Assembly (NCBI RefSeq): GCF_031454155.1
Contig: NZ_JAVDQG010000006.1
Location: 186,001-250,000, forward strand
Reading direction: 5' to 3'
Length of the DNA stretch: 64,000 nt
Source: Desmospora profundinema
GTDB taxonomy: Bacteria; Bacillota; Bacilli; Thermoactinomycetales; DSM-45169
This document shows positions 25,401-35,800 of the stretch, in pieces. Every line of letters starts with the position of its first letter. Positions within the stretch are counted from its first letter, which is position 1. Both the position numbers and the translations under genes were made by a program. The notes beneath the pieces were generated by a model. That model made no database searches and was not told where the DNA came from. It worked only from the letters and a program-made list of their open reading frames with translations.

Positions 25401-28400
25401 GGGTTGTCGGTTGCTCTCCTCAACCGGGAAATCAGTCGGTTGGCTGCCGGAGAAACGTTGCCGTCGCTGCCGTTCCAGTACAAGGATTACGCGGTATGGC
25501 AGAGACGGCTGCTCGCCGAAGGAAAGATGGCTGAACAGGAAGCGTACTGGAAGGGGAATTTAGCAGGGGAATTGCCGGTGTTGGAGTTGCCGACGGACCG
25601 TCCGCGGCCTCCGGTGCAGTCCTTTGACGGAGAACGGATGACCCGGGAGTGGGACAGAGCGGAGACAGAGTCGCTGCGGGCGTTTGCCCGGAAACAGGGG
25701 GTCACTCCTTTTATGGTCCTGTTGGCGGGTTATTATTGGCTGTTGTCCAAAATAAGCGGCCAGGAGGACATCATTGTGGGAACTCCCCACATGGGCCGGT
25801 CTCACCCGGATCTGGAATCCATATTCGGGATGTTTGTCAATACGTTGCCGCTGCGTCAGGGTACGCAGCAGGACCAACCATTCCACGGGTTCCTGCAACA
25901 GGTGAAAAAGCGGGTGCTGGAGGCGTTCCAGCATGGGGATTATCCGCTGGAAGAGATGATCGACTCCCTGGATATGCACCGCGACCCCAGCCGAAATCCG
26001 TTGTTTGACACCCTCTTCATCATGCAGAACATGGATTTGCCGGATCCGATTTTCCCCGGAACGCAGGTTCGCGCCTGCGATCCGCCGTGGCAGGGAGCCA
26101 AGGCGGATTTGGCATGGGAAGTGTTTGATCGGGATGCCATCCACATCAGAGTAGAATATAACACCGATTTGTTTGATCGGGAGACCGTCCAGCGGCTGCT
26201 CCGCCATTACCGGCATGTCATGCAGCAACTGATCGCGGATTCCGCCCTCACCTTGGCAGAGGTGGAGCTCTTGACGGAGAAGGAAAAAGAACGGATCCTG
26301 GAGGCCTTTAACGATACCTGCACGGATTATCCCGCCGCCCGCACCTTGCATGAATGGTTTGAAATGCAGGCGGCAAACACCCCCGACCGGGTGGCGGTGG
26401 AGGGGGAGGAGGAAGAATGGACCTACCGGATCCTGAACGAGCGGGCCAACCAATTGGCCCGAGTGTTGCGGGATAAAGGGGTGGGACGGGATCACTTCGT
26501 CAACCTGATGGTGGATCGCTCGGTGTCCATGCTGGTGGGAATGTTGGCCATTCTTAAGGCGGGGGGAGCGTATGTTCCGATCGATCCCGATTTGCCTTCT
26601 CGCCGGATTGAAGCATTGCTGGAAGAGACGGAGTCACCGCTTTTATTGACTCAAAGTCACCTGAATGTTCCCCCTGGCTACGGGGGGGAGGTGATGGTAA
26701 TCGACGATAACCGGTGGTTCCGGGGAGAGGGAAGCAACCTGAAGTCCGTCAGCGGCTCTGGGGATCTCGCCTACATGATCTTTACATCCGGATCGACAGG
26801 AAAGCCCAAGGGAGTGATGGTGGAACACCAGGGAGTATGCAATATCGTACAGCTGATGCGGCAAAACGGAATAGCCCGACCCGGGGGTCGCCAGCTCCAG
26901 TTTTATTCGGTCAGTTTCGATGCCTCCATCTTGGATATGTTCCCCTCCCTGTTGTCGGGAGCCACCTTGGTGTTGACGAAAAAAGAGATGCTTCTCTCAC
27001 CGGATTTCCTCGATTGGCTGGACCGAAAGCGAATCACAAACGCCGGTTTGATGCCGTCGGTGTTGCGCTCGCTGCCGTACAGGGATCTCCCCCATCTGGA
27101 ATCGATTCTCGTGGGCGGGGAGCCGCTTACCGCCGATGTGGTCGATCCCTGGGCACGGGATCAGCTCTTCATCAACATGTACGGACCGACGGAAGCCACC
27201 GTCACAGCCACCCAGATGTTCTGTCGGCCGGGGATGGACCGGATCCCCATCGGGAAACCGATTTTGAACAAACGGGTGTATATCTTAAATGAGCAAGATC
27301 AACCGCAACCGATTGGCGTCCCCGGAGAGCTCTGCATCTCCGGGGTGGGGATCGCACGCGGGTATTGGAAACGTCCAGCCCTTACCCGGGAGAAGTTCGT
27401 TCCGGATCCTTTCCGGCAGGGGTTGCGCATGTACAAGACAGGAGACCGAGCCCGCTGGCTTTCTGATGGAACCATTGAATTCCTGGGACGGATGGATGAC
27501 CAGGTAAAAATCCGCGGCCATCGCGTCGAGTTGGACGAAGTGACCGGACGGCTGCTGGAACATCCCCAGGTAAAAGAGGGAATTGTCATCGACAGACGGG
27601 ACGGAGGGGATCCTTATCTGTGCGCCTATGCGGTCCTTGAGGAGGGGGCGGACGGTTCCGATGTGAGGACGCATCTGGCGGAAGTGCTGCCCGGGTACAT
27701 GGTCCCTTCCCATGTGGTGCGGCTTGCACGGTTGCCGTTGACGGCCAATAACAAAGTGGATCGGCGGGCGTTGCCCCTTCCCGACCCTTCGGCAGAAGCG
27801 AAACAAACTAAACAGCCCCCCCGCAATCGGGTCGAACAGATTCTGGCGGAAGTCTGGACGGAGGTGTTGAAGACGGATGAGGTGGGCATCCATGATCACT
27901 TCCTGGAATGGGGAGGGGATTCTATCAAGGGTATTCAAATCGCGGCCAAACTGAATGCCCGCGGTTTGAAGTTGGATACGAAGGATCTTTATCGGTACCC
28001 CACCATTTACGAGCTGGCCCCCCATGTAAAGGAAGCCGACGCACCCACAAACCAGGGGCCGGTGGTGGGCGAGGTGCCGCTGACACCCATCCAACAGTGG
28101 TTTTTTGATACCCAGACACAGGATCCCCATCACTGGAATCAGGCGATGATGGGTTATCATCCCGCGGGTTGGGAAGAGCAGGCGGTACAGCGGGTACTCT
28201 CCGCTCTCGTCCAACACCATGATGCCTTGCGGATGCGATACCGCCGCGAGAAAAATCGGGTGATTCAAACTAACTTGCCTGTGGCGGGGAACCATGTGAG
28301 TCTGGAAACCTTCGACTGGACCGGAAACAGGAACGCCGCCGCTCTCATGGAACGGGAAGCGGAGCGGATGCAGGCGTCCCTGGATCTGGAACAGGGTCCG

Positions 28401-29465
28401 CTGATGCGTGCCGGGCTGTTTCGGACGGGGGAAGGGGACCATCTGCTGTTGATTATTCACCATTTGGTGGTGGACGGGGTATCGTGGCGAATTCTACTGG
28501 AAGATTTTCAGACGGGCTATGAACAAGTCTTGCAGGGAAAAGAGATCCGATTCCCGGAGAAGACCAGTTCCGTTCAGGAATGGAGCCGCCGCCTGCGGCA
28601 GATGGCCCATGAGAAATCACCGCTCGCGGAAATCTCTTATTGGCGTTCGCTGGAAGAGAGGAAGGTTGCCGGCATTCCCAAGGACCGTGAAGGACCCGAT
28701 CCGTGTGAACGCCGGGAAACGGAAGTGGAAAGCGTATCATTGGATGCGGAAACCACCCGTCTGCTGTTGACGGAGGCCCATCGGGCGTACCGGACGGAAA
28801 TCACCGATTTGTTGTTGGCGGCCTTGGTTTCCGTAGTGAAGGAGTGGACCGATGGAGAGACGGTCGCCATTCAGATGGAGGGTCACGGCCGGGAAGAAAT
28901 CATCGATGGAGTCGATCTGTCGCGGACGGTCGGTTGGTTTACTTCCACCTACCCTGTTCTCTTTTCCTGTCGTGAGCATGGGATCGACCAGATGATCAAG
29001 TCCGTAAAGGAGACGCTTCGCCGGGTTCCTAACAAAGGGATCGGCTACGGGATCCTGCGTTATCTCGCTCCGGAAAGCGCACGGTCTTCCATGAAGTTTT
29101 CGTTGTGTCCTTCAATCGGTTTCAATTATCTGGGTCAATACGATGCCGGACCTTGGCAGGTGGCAGGAGTGGGAGTGGCGCCGTTGCCGTCGGGGGATCC
29201 GATGGGACCCCGCTCATGGATGCCGGTTCCATTGGATATAAACGGAATGGTGTTGGAGGGCACGATGCGATTTGCTTTTCGTTACAATCGGAAGATTTTG
29301 CACCGGGAAACCATCAAGCGACTGGCGGAGCGCTTCAAAAGCCAATTGACCAACGTTGTCCGCCATTGTACAGCCAAAACAGAGACGGAATACACCCCGA
29401 GTGATTTCAGCGCCAACGATATTCAAATGGACGAATTGGAACAGTTTTTAGAGTCTTTAAAGTAG
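22500..29465 (+). CDS. Non-ribosomal peptide synthetase 1: (C-remnant)-A-T-C-A-T-E
   Basis: This 2321-residue protein loads and joins the first two residues. The ATG at 22500 follows GGGAGAGGGTT; the frame further upstream lacks a site. Residues 1-240 look like the C-terminal half of a condensation domain without the HHxxxDG motif. A1 follows (TSGSTGKPKG near 392), then T1 (GGHSL near 778), an LCL-type C domain (MHHIISDG near 961), A2 (TSGSTGKPKG near 1429), T2 (GGDSIK near 1805) and an epimerase (HHLVVDG near 1985, EGHGRE). The end, TPSDFSANDIQMDELEQFL, is a donor docking (COM) segment. Specificity residues aligned by eye to GrsA are A1 DGFFFGVVF, close to Ile codes, and A2 DALGLGMVT, unassigned. 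Residue 2 should be D. Confidence 0.93.
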   Translation: MLHGEKRLNRVGESVGIPRVPLTSAKSGRNRLVLEWDLSLVEGLRRLVDSWRVEESDLAQVLWGILLYKYQLADEGVYPAVCWRKDDRPWKPTSEWSDHARLARISVGENSSVVECCRRLREEKHGWISVKASGLMGKESPLFVYEEGKGVLHPPQEDTSRSRGAEPDLWLHWVSDARVRLAVDYDCAVYDDDIARRLLGHLRRLAEQIVADPGMCVSEMELVTAEEKETLLFHWNGTEHPYPKNRTLHQLFREQLERTPDHAAVVFGDERVTYRELGERSDRLACWLREKGVKRGDVVGLLVDRSPMMITAILAVLKAGGAYLPIDPSTPPERTAFMLKDSRARLLLKDPHLETAFHYDGLLLDLIPETAFHSHESGWQDESQSDDVAYIMYTSGSTGKPKGILTTHRNVVRTVVNNGYVVMRDDDKVLQLSNYAFDGSTFDIYHALLNGAALVMVSQEDVLDFSRLSRLIVDEGVTVSFMTTALFNTLVDVDAACLAGLRKIFFGGEKVSPKHVEKALACLGENRLVHVYGPTETTVFATFHPVTDNDTACGIIPIGRPIHNTTVYVLDSGDRLQPVGIPGELCIGGDGLAKGYLNQPELDADKFVDHPFLPGEKLYRTGDLVRRLPDGAIQFLDRIDQQVKIRGHRIELGEIESRILEFPGVSKAAVTARTDEQGHSHLCAYVVSDGEWTVDQLNRHLSKALPAYMIPTHYVGLDVLPLTPNGKVDRRALPLPSARSESVVTEAPATETEKRLLQLWQEVLGIDRIGIRDPFFEVGGHSLKAALLLSRIRREWNVELPLSALFEHSTVERLARYIDEAEQVGLESIPRVAPGGSYPVSSAQKRLYAVQQWDVTSTSYHTPFLYEITGPLFIEGLQTVFRTLIDRHEALRTSFHYENGELRQRVHDRVRWDLERLEADTQSLEATARSFIRPFRLDRAPLFRVGLIRLGPNRHVLLMDMHHIISDGLSVALLNREISRLAAGETLPSLPFQYKDYAVWQRRLLAEGKMAEQEAYWKGNLAGELPVLELPTDRPRPPVQSFDGERMTREWDRAETESLRAFARKQGVTPFMVLLAGYYWLLSKISGQEDIIVGTPHMGRSHPDLESIFGMFVNTLPLRQGTQQDQPFHGFLQQVKKRVLEAFQHGDYPLEEMIDSLDMHRDPSRNPLFDTLFIMQNMDLPDPIFPGTQVRACDPPWQGAKADLAWEVFDRDAIHIRVEYNTDLFDRETVQRLLRHYRHVMQQLIADSALTLAEVELLTEKEKERILEAFNDTCTDYPAARTLHEWFEMQAANTPDRVAVEGEEEEWTYRILNERANQLARVLRDKGVGRDHFVNLMVDRSVSMLVGMLAILKAGGAYVPIDPDLPSRRIEALLEETESPLLLTQSHLNVPPGYGGEVMVIDDNRWFRGEGSNLKSVSGSGDLAYMIFTSGSTGKPKGVMVEHQGVCNIVQLMRQNGIARPGGRQLQFYSVSFDASILDMFPSLLSGATLVLTKKEMLLSPDFLDWLDRKRITNAGLMPSVLRSLPYRDLPHLESILVGGEPLTADVVDPWARDQLFINMYGPTEATVTATQMFCRPGMDRIPIGKPILNKRVYILNEQDQPQPIGVPGELCISGVGIARGYWKRPALTREKFVPDPFRQGLRMYKTGDRARWLSDGTIEFLGRMDDQVKIRGHRVELDEVTGRLLEHPQVKEGIVIDRRDGGDPYLCAYAVLEEGADGSDVRTHLAEVLPGYMVPSHVVRLARLPLTANNKVDRRALPLPDPSAEAKQTKQPPRNRVEQILAEVWTEVLKTDEVGIHDHFLEWGGDSIKGIQIAAKLNARGLKLDTKDLYRYPTIYELAPHVKEADAPTNQGPVVGEVPLTPIQQWFFDTQTQDPHHWNQAMMGYHPAGWEEQAVQRVLSALVQHHDALRMRYRREKNRVIQTNLPVAGNHVSLETFDWTGNRNAAALMEREAERMQASLDLEQGPLMRAGLFRTGEGDHLLLIIHHLVVDGVSWRILLEDFQTGYEQVLQGKEIRFPEKTSSVQEWSRRLRQMAHEKSPLAEISYWRSLEERKVAGIPKDREGPDPCERRETEVESVSLDAETTRLLLTEAHRAYRTEITDLLLAALVSVVKEWTDGETVAIQMEGHGREEIIDGVDLSRTVGWFTSTYPVLFSCREHGIDQMIKSVKETLRRVPNKGIGYGILRYLAPESARSSMKFSLCPSIGFNYLGQYDAGPWQVAGVGVAPLPSGDPMGPRSWMPVPLDINGMVLEGTMRFAFRYNRKILHRETIKRLAERFKSQLTNVVRHCTAKTETEYTPSDFSANDIQMDELEQFLESLK

Positions 29466-29521
29466 TGAGGATGTGGTGGCGTCATGCCTGTCGCCCCTTC
29501 TATCAAATATCGATCGGATTT

Positions 29522-29548
29522 CTGGAGGTAGGCTTGGAAATCCTGCGG
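29522..29548 (+). repeat. Dispersed repeat copy B, left part
   Basis: CTGGAGGTAGGCTTGGAAATCCTGCGG matches the left part of copy A (20225-20252). The right part of copy B resumes at about 29758, so the copy appears split by the MITE and associated DNA. Confidence 0.5.
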
Positions 29549-29558
29549 AGTCGACTCT

Positions 29559-29719
29559 AGTACTACAGTTGTACTTATAAGAGCAGGCGCAGATGTGAGA
29601 AGGGAGGGTGGTGGGATGGCTGCGATCCTTTGCGCTTTTTGCAAGAGATCGAAGACAGCCCACCAGCCCGACCGACCTACGTTCATATATACTCTTCGTA
29701 CAAATGCAACTGTAGTACT
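29559..29719 (+). mobile_element. MITE-like element, copy 1
   Basis: This 161-bp element has terminal inverted repeats AGTACTACAGTTG / CAACTGTAGTACT, is flanked by TA on both sides and has no transposase gene. It is about 95% identical to the reverse complement of 56852-57011. TA flanks suggest mobilisation by an IS630/mariner-type transposase; no such gene is in the window. It lies in the 418-bp gap between synthetase genes 1 and 2. Confidence 0.85.
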
Positions 29720-29757
29720 AGCCACGCATAAGAGACCTGGGAACGCAAAGGGACCAA

Positions 29758-29851
29758 GGCGAGACTGGTGCTTTGTGAGTGCATGGAGCGAGGACGGAAA
29801 ACCAAGCCGACGACTTGTCCGTGAAGGCCGAGAAAAACGGTTACCTGATGG
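29758..29851 (+). repeat. Dispersed repeat copy B, right part
   Basis: It contains GCGAGACTGGTGCTTTGTGA, ACGGAAAACCAAGCCGAC and a TTACCTGATGG tail. These follow copy A in the same order, and the first block recurs inverted near 56710-56752. Together with 29466-29557 and the MITE this accounts for most of the gap before synthetase 2. Confidence 0.65.
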
Positions 29852-29883
29852 GGAACGATATAAGAAATGAGGTGTGCGGGTGG

Positions 29884-32800
29884 ATGATGAACAAAAACAA
29901 TATTCAGGACTTGTATGAGCTCTCTCCCCTTCAAAAGGGCATTTTGTATCATCATTTGAAAGAGCCGGATTCCCGCAGTTACTTTGAACAGACCACCTTT
30001 TATTTACAAGGGGTGGTTGATCCGGATGTTTTGGAAGAAAGCCTGAATGAATTGGTTGAGAGATACGAGATTCTCCGGACCAATTTCATTCATAAAAACT
30101 TCTCTCAACCGATGCAGGTGGTATGGAAAAAGCGACCGGTACCCCTGGAGCGATTCGATTGGTCCGATGCGGGTCCCGATGCACGTTCGGCATGGCTTCA
30201 GGAGTATCGGCGCAAAGACCGGGAAAAGGGCTTTGATTTGGAAAAGGAACCGCTGATCCGGTTTGCTTGGATCCGTCTCAGCGGCGACGAGTATGCGTTG
30301 GTGTGGAGCCATCACCATATTCTGCTGGACGGTTGGTGTCTCGGTCTGTTAGTCCCGGAATGGCTGGAGGCTTACCAAGAGCGGCTGTGCGGCAGAGTCG
30401 GGGCGGCGGAAAAAGGGGTCCCCTACAGCCGCTATATCCGTTGGTTGCTCCAGCAGGATGTAGAAGAGGCGAAGCGGTTTTGGCGAAAGCGATTGGACGG
30501 GTGGGAAGGAGGGAGCGGCTTGCCCGCTACCTGCTTCCAGCCGAAAGCGGCCGGTATGCATGAAAAAGTGAAGTTTCGCCTTTCCGGGGAAAGGACCCGA
30601 CAACTGGAAGCGCTGGCGCGTTCACACGGAGCGACCGCCTCCACCGCCTTTCAGACCCTGTGGGGTGTTTTACTGCAAAAATACCAAGATACCCGCGATA
30701 TCCTGTTTGGATCCGTTGTGTCGGGTCGTCCGGCGGACTTACCCGATGTGGAGAAGATGGTGGGTTTGTTTATCAACACCATCCCGGTCCGCGTCAAAAC
30801 CGGGGAGGGGGAATCCTTTCTCGACGTATTGCAGCGTGTTCGGGATGATGCGCTGGAATCCACCTCCCATGATTATGTATCCCTTGCGGACATCCAGCCG
30901 GCGGCGGCTGCGGGACGGGAGTGGATCGACCATGTTGTCGTCTTTGAAAATTACCCCGTAAGCCCGGAGGAATGGGGAGCCGGAAATGATACGGGCTTTC
31001 GGATTACCAGCCTGGAAGCGTTTGAACAGACCCATTACGATTTCGACGTGACCGTGTATCCGGGAGAAGAGTGGGAAGTGGTCTTATCCTTCGACCCCGG
31101 TGTTCACGCTGCCGACTTTATCAAAAACATCCCGAATCATTTCCATGTTCTGGTTGATGCGGTGCTGAAGACACCCGATTTTCCGCTCCAATCGATTGAA
31201 GTCGTTGAGGGAAAGGAACGAAAGCGTCTTCTGTCCGACTGGAACCGTACGAAAACCGATGATCCCCGGAATCAGACCATCCATGGCTGGTTGGAAGAGC
31301 GGGTCCGGAAGCACCCACAGCGGTTGGCGGTGGTTATGGGGGAAGAGAGAATCGATTATGGTGAGTGGAATAAACGGGCCAATCGGCTGGCCCGTAAATT
31401 GCGGGAGGAAGGAGTCAAGCGGGAAGAATTCGTCGGAGTGCTGTGTGATCGTTCCCCCAAAATGGTAGTGGCGATCCTGGCAGTGTTAAAGGCCGGGGGA
31501 GCCTATGTTCCGCTGGATCCCGACACTCCCGTCGAGCGAATGCAAACCCTGTTGCAAGACAGCGGTGTCCGGGTGTTGGTCGTGGGGGAAGGGCTGGGAG
31601 AGGATCTCTCCTTTTCGGGTGTCCGGGTACCGGTGGATCAACCCGAAGGGTGCGGCGAAGATCTGGAATCCGTTAACGGGCCGGGTGATTTGGCCTATAT
31701 GATTTATACCTCCGGTTCCACCGGAAAGCCCAAAGGCGTCATGATTGAACACCGTTCCGTGTGCGGACTCGCCTCGACGGCTCCCCTGTATGCGATCCGG
31801 CCCGAGAGCCGGGTGTCCCAGTGTGCCTCTTTTAGTTTCGACGCATCCGTCAGCGAACTTTTTTGTACTCTCTTTCACGGAGCGACACTTTATATGGTAG
31901 AAAGAGAGACGCTCTTATCCGGACATGCCTTCATTCGATGGCTGCGTGACAACCGCATTACAACCATTCCCTTTATTCCGCCGACATTGCTGCGGGAGCT
32001 TCCTGAAGGCGACTTGCCCGACCTGGAATTGATCAGTACCGGAGGCGAGGAATTATCCGCCGATCTGGTTCGAATCTGGGGAAGGGATCGGATGTTTATC
32101 AATGCATACGGACCGACGGAGACCACAGTGGACGCCACACTGGGGGTCTGTTCCCCCGATGGGAAGAAGCCTTCGATTGGCCGGCCGGTCGCCAATAAAA
32201 GCGTGTATGTGCTGGACTCCAATCACCACCTCATGCCCATCGGAGTTCCGGGGGAACTGTGTATCGGAGGCGACGGGCTGGCGCGGGGATATTGGAACCG
32301 GCCGGAATGGACGGAAAAGCGGTTTGTGGACAACCCCTTTGTACCGGGAGAACGGATGTACAAAACCGGTGATAGGGTCCGCTTTCTTCCCGACGGGAAT
32401 CTGGAGTACCTCGGCCGCATGGATCATCAGGTGAAAATACGGGGCCATCGGATTGAGTTGGGCGAGATCGAAGCACGGTTGACGGCCCACCCTCATGTGA
32501 AGGACGGGGTGGTGACAGTGATCCGGGATGGAGACGAGCCGGCGAGTCTGTGTGCGTATATCGTGACGGAAAGCGTCTGGTCCGTGGACGATCTGCGGGA
32601 GTATCTCGCAGGGGAGCTGCCCGAATATATGATTCCGTCCTATTTTATAGAATTGGATACGATTCCTCTCACCACGGGAGGAAAAGTGGACAGGCAGTCG
32701 CTGCCGGCACCCCGGGGTGAATGGGATCGTAGGCGGTCGTCCCATCCCCCTGCCAACCGGACGGAAGAGGAGCTGGCTGCGATCTGGCGGGAGGTGTTGG

Positions 32801-35800
32801 GGTCGGACGGGTTTGGGATGGAAGATGACTTCTTCCACCTGGGCGGCCATTCTCTGTCGGCGATGAAGCTGGTGTCCCGCATTCATCAACACTGGCAGGT
32901 GGAGATTCCTCTCCGTGAGATCTTCGGCCGCCGAACCCTACGGAAAATGGCGGATTGGATCCGAATGACGCAGAAGAGTGATTTCCGCCCGATCCAACCG
33001 GTTGAGGGACAAGCCGACTATCCGGTTTCCTCCGCACAGAAACGGATGATGGTCGTTCAACAGATGGAAGGGGCCGATATGGCCTACCATATCCCGACCG
33101 TGCTGGAGATGGAAGGGGAATTAGACGTGAAACGGCTGAACGGAGCCCTGGCGGAACTGGTCAAACGCCATGATTCCTTCCGTACCTCGTTTCATTTCCG
33201 TGAAGGAGAACTAAAACAGCGTATCCATCCGGAAGTTCCCTTTGCATTGGCGTGTGTGGAGGTGACGGAAGCCGAGGCCGAAGAGCAAGCCCGCCGCTTC
33301 ATCCAGCCGTTCTCCCTCGATTCGGCTCCTCTGTTCCGGGCGCGTTTACTGCGCCTGGCTCCCGACCGTCATTGGCTGCTCTTGGACATGCACCACATTA
33401 TTGCCGATGGGGTTTCCATGGAGATCGTGACCAAGGAATTGGCTTCTCTCTATGAAGGGAAGTCGCTTCCCGCCCTGCGCATTCAATACAAGGATTTTGC
33501 CGTCTGGCAACAGCAGATGCGCTCCAGCCGATGGTGGGAAAAGCAGGAACGTTTTTGGCTGGAACGTTTTTCAGATGGTCCCAAGCCCCTGCCATTCCCC
33601 ACCGATCACCCCCGTCCGCCGGTACGGACCCATGAAGGGCGTGTGCATACCTTTCGGTTGGATCCGCGGCTGGCGGACCGGTTAACGGATCTCTCCTTGG
33701 ATCGGAAAACGACGCGCTTTCTGGTGATGTTGGCCGCATACAAAATCCTGCTGTCGCGATATGCGGGGCAAGAAGAGGTGACCGTCGGTACACCGGTGGC
33801 GGGCCGGTCCCATGCCGATCTGGAATCGACGGTGGGGATGTTTGTCAACTTGCTGCCGCTGAAAAGCCACCTGGCCGAGGAAGAATCGTTTTCCGAATAT
33901 CTGAAACAATGTACCGCCGTTCTTCTGGAAAGCGTGGAACACGGAGATTTTCCCTTTGAGGACTTGGTGGAAAAACTGAATCTGCCACGGGATACCAGCC
34001 GCCATCCCTTGTTTGACACGCTGTTTGTTTGGGACTCCCTTCCTGTGAAATGGCGTTTATCCGGTTTGACAGTCCGTCCCCGCGATCCCGAGTGGGGTAC
34101 GGCCAAGTTTGATATGACCTGGTATATCCAAGACGGGGAACAGCCACGGGTGCTGGTGGAATACAACACACACCTGTTTAAGGAAGAAACGGTGGAACGG
34201 ATGGGCCGTCACTTCCGTCGGATCCTGACCCAAGCGGTGGAGCATCCGGACCGGCCCTTGTCGGAAATGGAGTGGATCACCGAGGAAGAGCGGACTCAGA
34301 TCTTAGAAGTTTTCAATGATACGGCTGCCGACTACCGCCGGGATCAGACCATCCACGGCATGCTGGAAGAACAGGTGATGCGTATTCCCGACCGGGTGGC
34401 GCTGGTGGCGGAAGGGGACACCCTCACCTATCGGGACCTGAACGAACGGGCCGACCGGTTGGCATGGTACCTGCGTGATAAGGGAATCGGACCCAATCAG
34501 GTGGTGGGACTGCTGGTGGAGCGTTCCGTGGAGATGATGGTAGGAATGCTGGGGATCTTAAAAGCCGGTGGGGCTTATATGCCCATTTCTCCCGATTTTC
34601 CCGTGGAACGGATGTCCTACATGGTAGAAAACAGCGGAGCGTCCCTCGTTTTGGCCCAAGACCGCCTGTTTGAGCAGGCCCGATCCATTGCGGCTCATGC
34701 CTGCGCCATTTCCGATGCGGAACAGGCAGCACCGGGCGGGAGCGGCTTCAAATCGATGGCCACCTCTCGGGATCTCGCATATGTGCTGTACACTTCCGGT
34801 TCCACCGGAAAGCCCAAAGGAGTGATGGTGGAACACCACTCGGTGTTGAATCGCTTGGAGTGGATGGCCGAAGCTTACGGGATCACCGAGGAAGACGTGT
34901 TGCTGCAAAAAACACCCCATGTGTTTGACGTCTCCGTCTGGGAGTTGTTTCTCTGGTTCTTCGCGGGAGCCCGGCTCGTGCTGCTTCCCCCCGGAGCGGA
35001 AAAATCTCCCGGGGCGATCCGAAAAGCCATTTCTCATTATGGAGTGACGACCCTTCACTTTGTCCCCTCGATGTTTACGCCCTTTTTGGATGAAGTGGAA
35101 CAACACGGGGATCGGGATGATTGGCACGGTTTAAAACGCATCTTCACCAGCGGGGAAGCGTTGATGCCCGCACAGGTCCGGCGCTTTCACCAGACACTGG
35201 GCAGAAAGGGTCAAACCCGGCTGTACAACTTGTATGGACCGACGGAGGCCACCGTCGATGTTTCTTATTTCGACTGTCCGCCTGATACGGAACTGAGCGT
35301 GGTTCCCATCGGAAAGCCGATCCAGAATGTGCGCCTGTACATCGTGGATCGCCGGGACCGACTGCAGCCCGTAGGGGTTCCGGGTGAATTATGTATTGCC
35401 GGTGTCTGCCTGGCGAGGGGATACATCAACCGGGACGATTTGACCGCGGAAAAGTTTGTGCCAGCCCCCTTTGCTCCCGGTGAAATCATGTACCGGACAG
35501 GGGATTTGGCCCGGTGGAATGAGGATGGAAACATCCAGTTCCTCGGAAGAATCGATCACCAGGTGAAAATCAGAGGCCACCGGATCGAATTGGATGAGGT
35601 GACAGGCCGGCTGCTGCAACATCCCGCAGTGAGAGACGGAGCGGTGATTGCCCGTCAGGACGGGGACGTCTCCCACTCCTTATGTGCTTATCTGGTGGCG
35701 GCAGGAGAGTGGCAAGTGTCGGAGCTGCGTCGGCATATGGCGGAGTCGCTGCCGGATTATATGATTCCGGCCCATTTTGTCGAAGTGGAGGCGCTTCCGT

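Noticed and set aside
27285-28463. A 392-codon minus-strand frame inside synthetase 1
   Set aside because: It is a mirror of GC-rich synthetase coding; His/Pro/Gln-rich composition and no homology are typical of shadow frames.
29595-29870. Short ORFs reading through the MITE copies
   Set aside because: They occur in both copies only because the DNA is repeated; they lack start signals and protein-like features.
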